In this document: positions 52,326 through 62,869 of the stretch, piece after piece
Layout: the number at the start of each line of letters is the position of its first letter
Numbering within the stretch: the first letter of the stretch is position 1
Source of the DNA: Bufo bufo
Taxonomy: Eukaryota; Chordata; Amphibia; Anura; Bufonidae
Length of the DNA stretch: 64,000 nucleotides
Assembly: GCF_905171765.1 (NCBI RefSeq)
Contig: NC_053389.1
Coordinates: 785,484,772-785,548,771 of the forward strand
Direction of reading: 5' to 3'
Program-made: the position numbers and the translations under genes
Notes under the pieces: model-generated
The model's input: only the letters and a program-made list of their open reading frames with translations
What the model was told of the DNA's origin: nothing
Database searches by the model: none

Positions 52326-53503
52326 ACTCCTTCAGGACCAAGAGATTTTCACATTTTTGCTTTTTCGTATTTTTTACTCCGTCTTCCAGGCGCCGTAACT
52401 TTTTTATTTTTCCCTTCCCATAGCCGTATGAGGGCTTGTTTTTTTGGCGGGACAAGTTGTACTTTCTAATGGCACCATTTAAGATTGTGTATAATGTAGT
52501 GGGAAGCTGGGGGGAAAAAAATCGAAGTGGGGGGGAAAAAAACGCAATTCAGAGACTTTTATGGGTTTTATTTTTACAACATTCCCTGTGCAGCAAAACT
52601 AACATGTTCCCTTCATTTTCTGGATCAGTACAATTAGAGATACCACATTCATGTAGTTTTTCTTAGTTTTAAATACCTATTAAAAAAATAGATTTTTTTT
52701 CTTTGCATCTCTATGTTCTGACCCTCATAACTTTTTTATTTTTTTATAGGGAAGAAAGAAATGTTATGGGCAGCACAGCGATATTTAAGTAAATACGGAG
52801 TGCCAGCGGCTGAAGAGGCGATCCACCAACCAAAAAAACGATAATAAAGATAAATTCCACGGCAGTTCCAAATGATAAAAAGTATAAGTTTAATCACCAG
52901 ATAACGTTTCAGTCCTCTCAATGGGACCTTTCTCAAGCAGTCACGTTGCTATCTGGTGATTAAACGATTACTTTTTTAGATCTCCGGAGCAGTGTGAGAG
53001 CACAATTTTTGCAGGACAAAGTAGTTTTTATTTAATGCCATTTTGGAGTGTATATGACTTTTTAATCACTTTTTATAAAAAAAAAAAATTGGGCGGGGGG
53101 GAGGTTAATTAATAAAAAATGGCGGAATGTTGATTTATTTTTTTCCAGTTAAGGTGTTCACCATACAGGATAAATACATTTAGATTTTAATAGTACTTTT
53201 ATTATTATTATTATTATTATTATTAAAGGGGACGATTTGTATTTTTATTTTTTTATATTTTAAAAAACATTTTCAACTTTTTTTTTTTTTTTTTACACAT
53301 GAATTACCAGTGCAACCTATCGCATGGTTCCATAGGAATTATTGCTGTGATTGTCTCAGACCCTTTCCCATCTTTAGGATTGAGGCTACCACACCAAATG
53401 AACAGCTTCCCCGATCGCCGCACGGGGGAGCTGTTCACTTCCCGGGGAAAAGCCTCTCAGATGCCATAGTCATAATTGACCAAACATCTGAGAAGTTAAC
53501 TGT
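52326..53503. mobile_element. Possible piggyBac-like MITE
   Basis: It starts TTAACTCCTTCAGGACC and ends AGAAGTTAAC. The start resembles the CCACTTAAGGACC end of the local piggyBac and the interior has the same T-rich character, but the terminal repeats are weak. It contains an (ATT)n microsatellite (about 53200-53225). Confidence 0.35.
52850..52975 (-). repeat. Hairpin repeat with hammerhead-like core
   Basis: The flanks GTTTAATCACCAGATAAC and TATCTGGTGATTAAAC pair. Between them the minus strand reads CTTGAGAAAGGTCCC, ATTGAGAGGACTGAAACG, a short stem closed by GAAACG as in Penelope-associated hammerhead motifs. Confidence 0.4.
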
Positions 53504-54329
53504 CCATGATGGACATTCTCATTGATCACAGGCATTAGCTTTGCGTGTCTACCTTTTAAAACAGCAGAAACCCAGTGGCGATGGCTCGAGTTCAGCTCAG
53601 GAGTGATCAGACACTTTGCAATAAAACTGTCCCACCTAGGACATGCACTTGACAGTTGAACATAGTATTGGTCGCATCTTCCTAGATGCCCACATTCTTG
53701 AGAAAATAAGTATTGCAGATAAGTATTGCCTGCTTCCACCTCCCCCTCCCTCCCTCCCTCCCTCCCTCCGTGTCATCTGTCTGTGGCGCTTCTGAGGCCG
53801 CCTGGGTGAGCTTGAGAAGGATCCCTGCTGGGGGCATTTTTCCTTTTGGGGCCATCTTGGACTCTGGGGGGCTAGGGACTCTTTCTCTGTTTAAGGAGCA
53901 GACGCATAGGGGGCGTTCGCTGCAGGCTGCTGCAAAGGCAGCCATGTCCTTTTCTCTACCCACCTACAATTATCGGCGCCCCTCTCATGGCGCTTCTCAT
54001 ATTAATTCAGGCCCATGGCCGCTGCGCTCTCCGCAGCACCCGCCGGACCGCTCCTCCCTCAATCTATTAACCCCCGCTGCCCCGCGTTGGGCGAAGGGGT
54101 GTACTTCAAATTGCGCGTGCGTGCGCTTATTTCGCGAAGCGATGATGCGTTCGGGGGGCGGAGCCTCGGCGTCCCGCTCTGACTCTCCCTACGCCGGAGA
54201 CTCTGCTAGATTGCGGCCGTGCAGCTCCTCGCTTCTCTACGCCGGAGACTTCTGCTGTTGCCTGGATGGTAGGACTTTCAGCTCTCCTTGCAGCAACTGG
54301 TAGGAGATCTTTTACTCTTTGGAATCATC

Positions 54330-55696
54330 ATGCCTAAACCTGGGGCCCCTAAGTCTGCCAAAGCCTCCTCTCAGGCTCCACTGGGGTCACGTAAGGTGTA
54401 CCTTCTGCCTTTTTCTGTCACTGGTACCTGTGACTCGTGCCCTGCTCCTGGACAGGATCAGCCTCCTTCTCTTGCTCAGCCCGGTCCCCCCTCTGCCCCT
54501 GCGGAACCAGCGGTACCCGCCTGGGCTTCCGCCATGTCTAGTGTGGCCGCGGATCTGGCCTTAGTTGCCAAGGCACCCATGTCCTTTATGGAGCGTATGA
54601 CAGCTACTACTCCAGTAGCATCCACCACTCCATCTCCTCTCAGTGATTCTCACAGGGGGCGCCTGACATCTAAGAGGCAGCGTGAGCGGCAGCATTCCTC
54701 CTCGGATGACTCCGCTTCTCCCCCCCGCCTTGAGGCATGCCCGGTTGACTCTCCCTCTCTCAGGGAGCGCAAATCCGAAGGGGAATTGTCCGGATCGGAC
54801 GAAGTCATGGGGAGTTCTCCCTTTTTTCACCCAAAAAACCGGAGTCCGCTGTGTTCCCCGTTCATGAGGAATTCACCGCGGTCATATCAAAGGCTTGGGG
54901 CCGCCCCAATTATCAGAAATTTTCGGCCACCAAGCGCATGGATACGCTTTACCCTTTTCCCTCTGACACAGTGGAAAAGTGGACTTCTTCCCCTAAGGTA
55001 GATCCTCCGGTGGCCAGGTTAGCCAAGAACACAGCCCTTCCCGTCCTAGACGGTTCCTTTCTGCAGGATGCGGTGGACAGGCGTCTGGATTCGCTTTCCA
55101 AGTCCATCTTCTCCCTGGCAGGCGCTTCCCTGCGACCGGCCTTTGCATCGGCTTGGGTCGCCAGAGCCCTTACGGCGTGGTTGCAGCGCCACCACCAGGA
55201 TCTGACGGAGCAGGACGCCCCTGCAGACACTCTGGATTTTATCCTCCAAATGTCTCAGGCTTCTAAATATCTCTGTGAGGCTTCGATGGACATCGGCTCC
55301 CCCTTTGCCCGTATTTCGGCCCTCTCGGTCATTCAGTGCAGGGAGGTCTGGTTGAAGGTGTGGGATGCTGATGCTTCATCCAAGCGTTCCCTCGCTAACC
55401 TTCCCTTTGAAGGGTCCAGGCTCTTTGGGGCCCAGTTGGCCGAGTTCATTTCTGCCGCAACGGGGGGCAAGAGTACTCATCTGCCTCAACCCAGGACCAA
55501 GCGCCCTTTTCGATCTCTGGCTTCAGGTTTCCGGGTCCAGTCCTTTCGTCGCTTCTCCACTGCCAGGACGTCGTCGTCCTCGTCAGCCGGGGGATCCCAG
55601 GACTCCCGCAAAAAGCCCTTCTTCAAGCCCCAGCCCTCTTGGCGACCACGGGCGCAGTCAGCCCGTCCTCCTGCTCCCAAGCAGCCCTCCGCATGA
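54330..55696 (+). pseudogene. DIRS Gag-like ORF with one frameshift
   Basis: It starts MPKPGAPKSAKASSQAPLGS in one frame and continues from about 54830 in another (PKKPESAVFPVHEEFTAVIS, AWGRPNYQKFSATKRMDTLY, LFGAQLAEFISAATGGKST), ending RPPAPKQPSA. The break lies near runs CCCTTTTTTCACCCAAAAAA (54821-54840), so a single-base indel is likely. The Pro/Ser-rich N-terminus and Arg/Ser-rich C-terminus fit a nucleic-acid-binding Gag. Assigned by position and by resemblance to other DIRS Gag proteins. Confidence 0.72.
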
Positions 55697-57562
55697 AGGG
55701 GTGCCCCCACCCCTCGTGGTGGGGGGCCGTCTGCTCTCCTTTCAACAGGTTTGGAGGGCTCACGTTCAAGACGCCTGGGCTCTGGAAATTGTGACGTCCG
55801 TTTACAAGTTGGATTCGCGTCCAGTCCACCGGAACGTTTTTTCCCTTCTCGCGTTCCGGGGGATCCGGCCAGGGCCTCGGACCTCCTTTTTGCGGTCTCC
55901 TCTCTTCTGGACCGTGGTGTCATTTCCCCCATTTCCCCGGAAGAACAAGGGACAGGTTTCTACTCAAACCTGTTCGTTGTTCCAAAGAAGGAGGGGTCGG
56001 TGCGTCCGATCCTGGATCTGAAACTTCTCAACAAGTTTCTACAGGTGCGGAAGTTTCGCATGGAGTCCCTCCGCTCCGTTATTGTTTCTCTGCTTCCAGG
56101 AGAATTTCTCGCGTCTGTGGACATTCAAGACGCCTACTTGCACGTCCCTATTGCAGAGTCTCACCATCGTTTTCTGCGTTTTGCCATCTGGGGTCGTCAT
56201 TACCAGTTCGTCGCCCTGCCTTTTGGGTTGGCGACCGCCCCTCGAGTTTTTACCAAGATTCTGGCGCCTCTAATGGTGCTTCTTCGCACCAGGTGCATCT
56301 CTTTGTTGCCCTACCTGGACGACATCTTGATAAAAGCCCCGTCTCTTCCACAGGCCGAGGACAGCGTCCGAATCACTGTTCAATCCCTAGAACGGTTCGG
56401 TTGGCTGATCAATCTCCCCAAGTCCTCTCTGCGCCCCTCCCAGAGACTCTCTTTCCTGGGGATGGTCTTGGACACTTCGGTTTCTCGGGTGTTTCTTCCG
56501 GATTCCAAGTCCTCCCAGATTCGGCTGGCAGTGTAGCTCCTTCTACGATCTCCGCGTTCCACCATTCGGGAGTGCATGCGGGTTCTGGGCCTTATGGTTG
56601 CCTCCTTCGAGGCGATTCCGTATGCCCAATTCCACACTCGACCGCTACAACAGATGATCCTTGCCCTCTGGGACAAGACCTCTCGGGGTCTGGACGCTCC
56701 CGTCCGCCTGTCCCGGCAAGTTCGGGCGTCTCTCCCTTGGTGGCAGTCCTCTCTGAACCTATCGTCAGGAAGGTCCTTCCTTCCATTCTCCTGGACGATA
56801 GTCACCACCGATGCTAGCCTCATCGGTTGGGGAGGCGTTCTCCGGAACCTCACAGTTCAGGGGGTCTGGTCGACGGAGGAATCCCGTCTACCGATAAACG
56901 TTTTGGAGCTGAGGGCGATTTTCCACTCCCTCTCCCACTGGACTCCTCTCCTTGCAACTCGTCCGGTGCGTGTTCAGTCGGACAATGCCACGGCTGTGGC
57001 TTACGTCAATCATCAGGGCAGGACCCGCAGTCGGGCAGTGATGCGGGAAGTGGCGAGGATCCTCCTATGGGCAGAGTCTCATGTTCCAGTATTGTCGGCG
57101 GTGTACATTCCAGGAGTCGACAACTGGACGGCGGATTTTCTGAGTCGCACCAAGGTGGATCCGGGAGAGTGGTCTCTACATCCAGAGGTGTTCGAGGACA
57201 TCTGCCACCGATGGGGCCATCCAGACGTGGATTTAATGGCATCCCGGCTCAACAACAAGGTGCCGGTGTTTCTGGCCCGCGCTCGGGACCCGCGGGCGTA
57301 CGGAGTAGACGCGCTGGTGTCTCCATGGCAGCGAGTCAGCCTCCTCTATGTCTTCCCTCCACTTCCTCTGTTGCCGAAGTGCTGCGCAAGATCGAGGCGG
57401 AGGGGATACCGACCATTCTCATCGCCCCAGATTGGCCTCGCCGCGCCTGGTTCTCAAACGTCGCTCGAATGCTGGCGGACGTTCCGTGGCCTCTTCCCGA
57501 CAGAGAGGATCACCTGTCTCAGGGACCGCTCTTCTACCAGAATTCACGGCAGCTGCGTTTAA
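55697..57562 (+). pseudogene. DIRS reverse transcriptase-RNase H, two lesions
   Basis: The N-terminal part (VGGRLLSFQQVWRAHVQDAW, ALEIVTSVYKLD) is in one frame, then an indel near 55813 moves to the frame of FASSPPERFFPSR. RT motifs: LFVVPKKEGSVRPILDLKLL, VDIQDAYLHVPI, ALPFGLATAPRVFTKI, and the catalytic YLDDILIK. An in-frame TAG at 56534-56536 follows SSQIRLAV. RNase H motifs: TTDASLIGWGGVL, NVLELRAI, QSDNATAVAYVN, NWTADFLSR. The order and motifs are those of DIRS RT-RH. The real start is not fixed. Confidence 0.85.
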
Positions 57563-58517
57563 TGGCGTGGCTATTGAGACCTCCATCCTGAGGAAGAGGG
57601 GGTTCTCTGATGCGGGGGTGAGAACCATGATCAGGGCTCGGAAACCGGCTTCTTCACGGATCTATTATCGCACCTGGAGGGCCTATCTGACCTTTTGTGA
57701 GAAATCGGGTTTTCCGCCCCTTCGTTTCTCTGTCCCAGTGGTGCTGTCTTTTCTCCAGTCCGGCCTCGAGGTGGGGCTGTTGCTCAGTTCTTTGAAGGGT
57801 CAGGTTTCGGCCCTGGCTGTCTTTTTTCAAAGGTCCATTGCCTTTTTGGGACCTGTGAGAACCTTCCTGCAGGGGGTGGCGTATTTGGTTCCTCCGTATG
57901 TTCCTCCCTTGCCCCCCTGGGATCTCAACTTGGTCCTGCGTGCCCTTCAGGCGGCGCCTTTTGAGCCTCTGAGGGAGGTCTCGCTGGTCTTACTCACCTG
58001 GAAGGTAGTTTTTCTGGTGGCCATAACCTCCATCAGGCGGGTTTCGGAGCTGGCCGCACTTTCCTGCCAGGAGCCTTTTCTGATTTTTCACCAGGATAAA
58101 GTGGTGCTCCGGCCGGTTCCTTCTTTTTTGCCCAAGGTGGTTTCTCCCTTCCACCTTAACGAGGATCTTGTCCTGCCCTCTTTTTGTCCTTCTCCGGCAA
58201 ACCCCAAGGAACGCGCTGTCCACTCCCTGAAGATGTATCTGGGGGCTACCGCCTCCTTCCGTCGTTCGGACTCCCTCTTTGTGATTCCCGAGGGGCCTCG
58301 TAAGGGTCTGGCGGCTTCCAAAGTCACTGTGGCGCGGTGGATCCGTTCCGCTATTGCTGCGGCCTATCGCACTCGTGGCCAGGTTCCCCCGTCTCGGATT
58401 ACCGCTCACTCCACAAGGGCAGTGGGAGCTTCCTGGGCTAGACGCAATCGCGCCTCCGCCTCACAGTTGTGTAAGGCTGCCACTTGGTCGTCCTTACATA
58501 CTTTCACGAAGTTCTAA
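57348..58517 (+). CDS. DIRS tyrosine recombinase, ending at the catalytic Tyr position
   Basis: The phage-integrase-like recombinase that DIRS elements use for insertion in place of a DDE integrase. The frame overlaps the end of RNase H. An N-terminal SAM-like core-binding region (YYRTWRAYLTFCEKSGFPPL) is followed by the catalytic part: the first Arg in TSIRRVSELAAL, His and second Arg in AHSTRAVGASWA, and the helix CKAATWSSLHTFTKF. The next codon, expected to encode the nucleophilic Tyr, is TAA (58515-58517). After it the same frame continues QLHSLASADAVLGRRVLLAV with PV to a second stop at 58587-58589, typical of the DIRS C-terminus. So the protein is open for 389 codons but lacks its nucleophile and tail. 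Confidence 0.8.
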   Translation: MSSLHFLCCRSAAQDRGGGDTDHSHRPRLASPRLVLKRRSNAGGRSVASSRQRGSPVSGTALLPEFTAAAFNGVAIETSILRKRGFSDAGVRTMIRARKPASSRIYYRTWRAYLTFCEKSGFPPLRFSVPVVLSFLQSGLEVGLLLSSLKGQVSALAVFFQRSIAFLGPVRTFLQGVAYLVPPYVPPLPPWDLNLVLRALQAAPFEPLREVSLVLLTWKVVFLVAITSIRRVSELAALSCQEPFLIFHQDKVVLRPVPSFLPKVVSPFHLNEDLVLPSFCPSPANPKERAVHSLKMYLGATASFRRSDSLFVIPEGPRKGLAASKVTVARWIRSAIAAAYRTRGQVPPSRITAHSTRAVGASWARRNRASASQLCKAATWSSLHTFTKF

Positions 58518-58664
58518 CAGTTGCACTCGCTGGCCTCGGCTGATGCTGTCCTTGGGCGCAGGGTATTGCTGGCTGTGGTTCCTGTTTGACTGCTGGACGT
58601 TTCTTCTCCTTGCGGTGTTGGGTTTTTTCTGTTTTCCCACCCCATGGACTGCTTTTGGACGTCC

Positions 58665-59020
58665 CATGGTCTGTGTCCCCCAATGGAATGTACGAGAAAA
58701 GGAGTTTTTTTGTGAAACTCACCTGTAAAATCTTTTTCTCGTCTTTTCCATTGGGGGACACAGCTCCCTGCCCTTTTTTCATTTACGCATCATGGTGTGC
58801 CGATGTGATGGTTTCCATTGTGTTTTTTCCATTCTCCTTCTCCTACTGCTTTTGCAACGACTGAAGTCCTCCTGAAGGAGCCTGGGGGTATAGCCCGAGG
58901 AGGAGGAGCTTCTTTTTTGCATAGTGTCCCTCCTAGTAATACCTCTAAGCTTTACCCATGGTCTGTGTCCCCCAATGGAAAAGACGAGAAAAAGATTTTA
59001 CAGGTGAGTTTCACAAAAAA
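58665..59020. repeat. DIRS internal complementary region and right terminus
   Basis: GTGTCCCCCAATGGAA..GACGAGAAAAAGATTTTACAGGTGAGTTTCAC at 58963-59015 is the inverse of 58708-58760, and 58671-58690 repeats its first part. This triple arrangement is how DIRS elements rebuild their ends during rolling-circle-like replication. Confidence 0.65.
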
Positions 59021-59030
59021 TCTCCTTATC

Positions 59031-59275
59031 ATAATCTCCATTTTACTCATGGAGATGATTCAGAACCTTCTTCAGGCAATACTTTACTACATGCTGAAAG
59101 TTGCCATTCAACTCAATTAAAAACCTTCCCATAGGCGAATGCATTGGTGCCAGATGCGCTTGCTCTGCTGACACTTATTAGCCATCAGGAATGTAGAACT
59201 ATTATACTAGGATTATCTGGACGTGGTGGCTCTAGGAACCCACTACATAGAGCTGAAGACCTGGTCCCCTTGTAT
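59031..59275 (+). repeat. Dispersed repeat, inverted partner of 52020-52300
   Basis: It shares CTTCTTCAGGCAATACT, CTACATGCTGAAAG, CCCATAGGCGAAT, ATTAGCCATCAGGAATGT and ATTATCTGGACGTG with the minus strand of 52020-52300. Together they bracket the block containing the DIRS element. Confidence 0.6.
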
Positions 59276-59375
59276 CACGTGACCAATTAAAGGGTTTCCG
59301 TAACAATAATTAGTCGGCACTGCTATATTCCTGCTGATCGGTGCATGTGTCTCAAGGATGGCATTCCAAATTCAA

Positions 59376-59600
59376 TAGTAGTAGAAGAAGACCTGCACTC
59401 TGTCTTGATAGCTTGTAGATAGTTTTTTTTATTGTCACATATTACTGGTACTGTGACGTGTTTCGGCAATGAATATGCCTTTTTCAAACAGTTTGAAAAA
59501 GGCATATTCATTGCCGAAACGCGTCACAGTACCAGTAATATGTGACAATAAAAAACTATCTACAAGCTATCAAGACAGAGTGCCGGTCTTCTTCTACTAC
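59376..59600. repeat. Long palindrome with CCGAAACGCGTC core
   Basis: Arms of about 110 bp meet at TTCAAACAGTTTGAA (centre near 59491). Each arm holds GGCATATTCATTGCCGAAAC..GCGTCACAG; the short GGCA/TGCC stem followed by GAAACGCGTC resembles the stem II and catalytic strand of Penelope-type hammerhead ribozymes. Confidence 0.65.
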
Positions 59601-59606
59601 AATTAA

Positions 59607-60066
59607 AGGGGTTGTCCGGTTTCTGAGTTGAACTCGGACATACCCATAATTTCACCCAGGCAGCCCCCCTGATGTTAGCATCAGAGCAGTTCATGCTCTA
59701 ATGTGCTCCCTTGCCCTGCGCTGGATCGCACAGGGCAAGGGCTCTTTTTGTTTACAGTACACTGCCAGGCGGAAGCTTCCGCCCTGCAGTGTGTTCGATG
59801 ATGTCACCGGCTCTGATGGGCGGGTTTTAGCCCTGCCCTAGCCGTTTTACAGGCTAGGGCAGCACTAAAGCCCACCCATCAGTGCCGGTGACGTCACCAG
59901 GCTCGCTGCTGGACGGAAGCCTCCGCTTGGCAGCCCTAAGAGGAGCCCGGTGCATCACCGGAACTCCAAAAAATGCCTTTGCCCTGCTCCGATGCTCAAG
60001 TCAGGGGGGCTGCCTGGGTGACAATGAGGATATGTCCGGGTTCAGCTCTGAACCCGGATAACCCCT
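59607..60066. mobile_element. Kolobok-type MITE, 460 bp
   Basis: The ends AGGGGTTGTCCGGTTTCTGA and CCGGATAACCCCT are flanked by TTAA (59603-59606 and 60067-60070). Internal inverted blocks: GCCCTGCGCTGGATC, GGCTAGGGC. A further end (CAACCCCTTTAA) lies at 60236-60247, so two overlapping elements may be present. Confidence 0.75.
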
Positions 60067-60239
60067 TTAACATGATGCAAGTGGAACAGGTCATGGCTGC
60101 AACGCTGTCAAAGCGGATGTTGACAACAGGGGACCTGAGTGAGGTAGCGGTGGCCAGGCAGTGAAGGAGATGGAACCCAGCAGCAGGGAGCAGGTAAGTA
60201 TGCTTTCCTTTTGAGGTCTGACCAGGAGGGGTAAACAAC

Positions 60240-60540
60240 CCCTTTAAAATTTTCCTTCACTGGAACTAAGGTGCCACGGCCAACCCCTTAAGAACACCCC
60301 CATAGCATTACCCCTTCTCCACCATCTTTACAGTTCGCACACTGCAGTCTGGCAGGTAACATTCTCCTGGCATTCACCAACCCAGACTCATCCATCAGAC
60401 CACCAGATAGAGAAGCGTAATTCATGACTCCACAGAAGACGTTTCTACTGCTCGTGAGTCCAGTGGTGACGCTATTTACATGACTCCATCTGACGATTGC
60501 CATTGTGCTTGATGTATGGCTTGCATGCAGCTGCTTGGCC
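60240..60540 (-). pseudogene. Tc1-like transposase relic
   Basis: The minus strand reads a decayed core: SHELRFSIWWSDG-VWVGECQ (from a W-S-D-E-S-R-F ancestor), KDGGEGVMLWGCS and, after a stop, GVGRGTLVPVKE. Stops and frame changes throughout; no terminal repeats found. Confidence 0.6.
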
Positions 60541-62147
60541 ATGGAAATCCATGTCATGAAGCTCCTGGGACAATTTTTGCTGATTTTAATACCAGAAGAG
60601 GTTTGGACTTTGCAGTTATGGAGTCAGAAGAGTGTTGGTGACTTTTATGCACCCAGTGACCGAAATCTGAAACTTTACTGGTATCCTGTTTATTGCTCAG
60701 ATCTTCTTCCAGCCAAAGGGTACCATGATGCTTTTTCAGACATTGACATTTTAATACAGGATGACATTTTTAGCTTTTTATGGAACAGACTGGCACTGAG
60801 CGTTTAGTCCTCTATTGTAGACTTACATAGCAGGGATCCATTCAGGGCATAATTTGGATCTTCTATCTTCTTTGGTCCAAATACTGACAATGTCTACCCT
60901 GCATTTTTGAGCTATGTTGGTCTAACAGATAGTGGGTTTCAATCGCCCATAATGGATGGCCCTCACTTTCTAAAGAATCTGAAAGCTCAAGATAGATATG
61001 ATTATCATTGACTGGCAGGGCTGCATCTGTAACCAAAGGTGTAACTTGAAGCTCCTGGGCCCAAAGCAAAATCTGTATTAAGGCCTCCCACCTACCATGG
61101 ACCATTTGACAGAAAGATCTTTAGATCCTCACCCATCAAAACCCAGATGTGACTATCTCTGCACCCCCTATTGCTACAGCCCTGCCTATGATTGTATTTT
61201 ATAGAATAGTTAATCTGACCTTTAATAACATCATATTGCTCAATACTGGCACCAGCCTGAAGAACTGACGAAAGCTGGTCACACGTTTTTTGACATTCTT
61301 TAGATGCCTGTATTTTTATGTTGGCGGTTCCTCTTTCTTGGGTTCAGCCCCCTGTATGTCATCATCGTTGTAACCACATCACCTCAGAGCCAGGAGGCTG
61401 CCTGAACATTCATGACATACAACTGATGGAAGAAGGCTCTGTACAGATTCATGTGGTGATGGACACATCATGATGGTAAGTCCTCGGATGGTCAACCATT
61501 GTCACCGTTTTAGAATTTCCCTTGATTTTTCTCAGATTTCTGGACTATAGTTCATTTTCCTGCAGTTCTTGGTCTTTGTTTTGATGATTCTATTTGTTTT
61601 ATGATTTAGGCAAGACTGCGTGACAATCAATATGGCCACCATTACCGCTGTTATATTTTATAGGGTTGTCTTTTCATTACTTTAAATACCCTATTTAGAG
61701 AATTCTTGGACATAATGGAAGATCTCATAGTTCAAGTCATCTGTTAGCTAGATCATCTACAAAGACTGTGTCTCGCTCTGGAGGACCTGGTAGGTCTGTG
61801 CATTACATGGAGAGCCCATTGTTTTCAATGGGAACAGTGTGTGTGGCAAGAATTGCATAGTACCGTGTTAGCCAGAAATAACTATGTGACGTTGAATACC
61901 TTTGCGTTAAAAAATACAAGGGAGCGATACCATTATAGGCTAACCAGAAAAAAATTTGTAAGCTTTTTGGATCACAAAAGCTCCACGATGCTAGGGAGGC
62001 TCATCACCATCGCGGCCTGCTATGGAGATACAGCGGCGCCCGTGCGGGAATGAGGATTGATGCGGATGTTGGAGAGCAGGTAAGTATAATTTATATGAGG
62101 GGCCCGGGCATTGGGGGGCATGTTTTAGACTTTGAATAATCCCTTTA
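60541..62147. other. No recognised gene
   Basis: Short frames only. ACCATTATAGGCTAACCAG near 61930 and CTGAAGAACTGACGAAAGC near 61258 resemble Penelope/hammerhead-associated repeat pieces but are too short to classify. Confidence 0.35.
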
Positions 62148-62447
62148 AGACTGTATTACACAGCCTGATATGGCGGACGATTGTCGTGAGGGAAGCATTC
62201 CCTCCCATCAATCGGCTGCTCACTAACGGAGGAGACTGCTGCTATTACATGCAGCGATCTTCTCCACAGCACAATCTGCCACCTGCAAACGATAATTTTT
62301 TAACATGTCAAAAGATTTGGATTTCCCAATGATCGTTCATCGGGCAATCTGCGGCAGTATTACACTGCCAGATGATCTCTAACGAGTGTTTTTGCAAACA
62401 CTTGTTAGCGATTATCTGATGAAAAATCGGGCAGTGTAATACAGGCT
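62148..62447. mobile_element. MITE, 300 bp, TTA duplication
   Basis: The ends AGACTGTATTACACAGCC and GGGCAGTGTAATACAGGCT, with TTA at 62145-62147 and 62448-62450. The interior is a foldback (GATTGTCGTGAGGG..., AACGATAATTT, ATGATCGTTCATCGGGCAAT). Harbinger-like by its 3-bp duplication. Confidence 0.65.
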
Positions 62448-62664
62448 TTATAGGATGTTACAGCATAACATGGACATGGGGGAATGCATAATTAAGATAA
62501 GGCAGAGCAACAAGTGGACATCGTCAGCAGAGACAATGTAGATTAAGGATTGAGAATCCTACTGAGGGAGGAGTGAATTGTGTCTAAATAGTGGGTCAGT
62601 CCATCACTTAATGACTGGAATGTAGTCATAATTTTAAGTTCCTAAGTTTTCCAGTCTCTATCAT

Positions 62665-62835
62665 TTAGGGATGAGCGAATCGACTTAGGATGAAACATCC
62701 GAAGTCGATTCGCATAAAACTTCGTTTCAATACTGTACGGAGCGAGCGCTCCATAAAATATTAGAATGTATTGGCTCCGATGAGCCGAAGTTATTACTTC
62801 GCAAAGTCTCGCGAGACTTCGCATAATAACTTAAG
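62665..62835. repeat. Dispersed repeat GGGATGAGCGAATCGAC
   Basis: Contains inverted GAAGTCGATTCG/CGAATCGACTT and TTCGCAAAGTCTCGCGAGAC. Similar in outline to 28745-28945. Confidence 0.45.
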
Positions 62836-62869
62836 AAATTTATTTATATGTAAAAAAAACATTTCCCGA

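Larger units (their letters stand above)
53700..59025 (+). mobile_element. DIRS-type retrotransposon, nearly full length
   Basis: Gag, RT-RNase H and tyrosine-recombinase frames follow each other on the plus strand, with the recombinase overlapping RNase H in another frame, as in DIRS elements. The 3' side has three copies of a terminal motif (CTCGTCTTTTCCATTGGGGG and inverses at about 58677-58756 and 58963-59015), the internal complementary region and right terminus. A matching left terminus was not found; the left boundary is approximate (a TCCC run lies at about 53740-53768). Only a few lesions are seen. Confidence 0.75.

Noticed and set aside
55751..55813. Start of the RT frame at 55751
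   Set aside because: The codon there is TTG, and the preceding peptide does not match DIRS RT; the true N-terminal sequence is in another frame upstream of a frameshift near 55813.
54949..56853. Several long minus-strand frames across the DIRS genes
   Set aside because: Shadows of the plus-strand Gag and RT frames in GC-rich sequence; the plus-strand frames carry the RT, RNase H and recombinase motifs.
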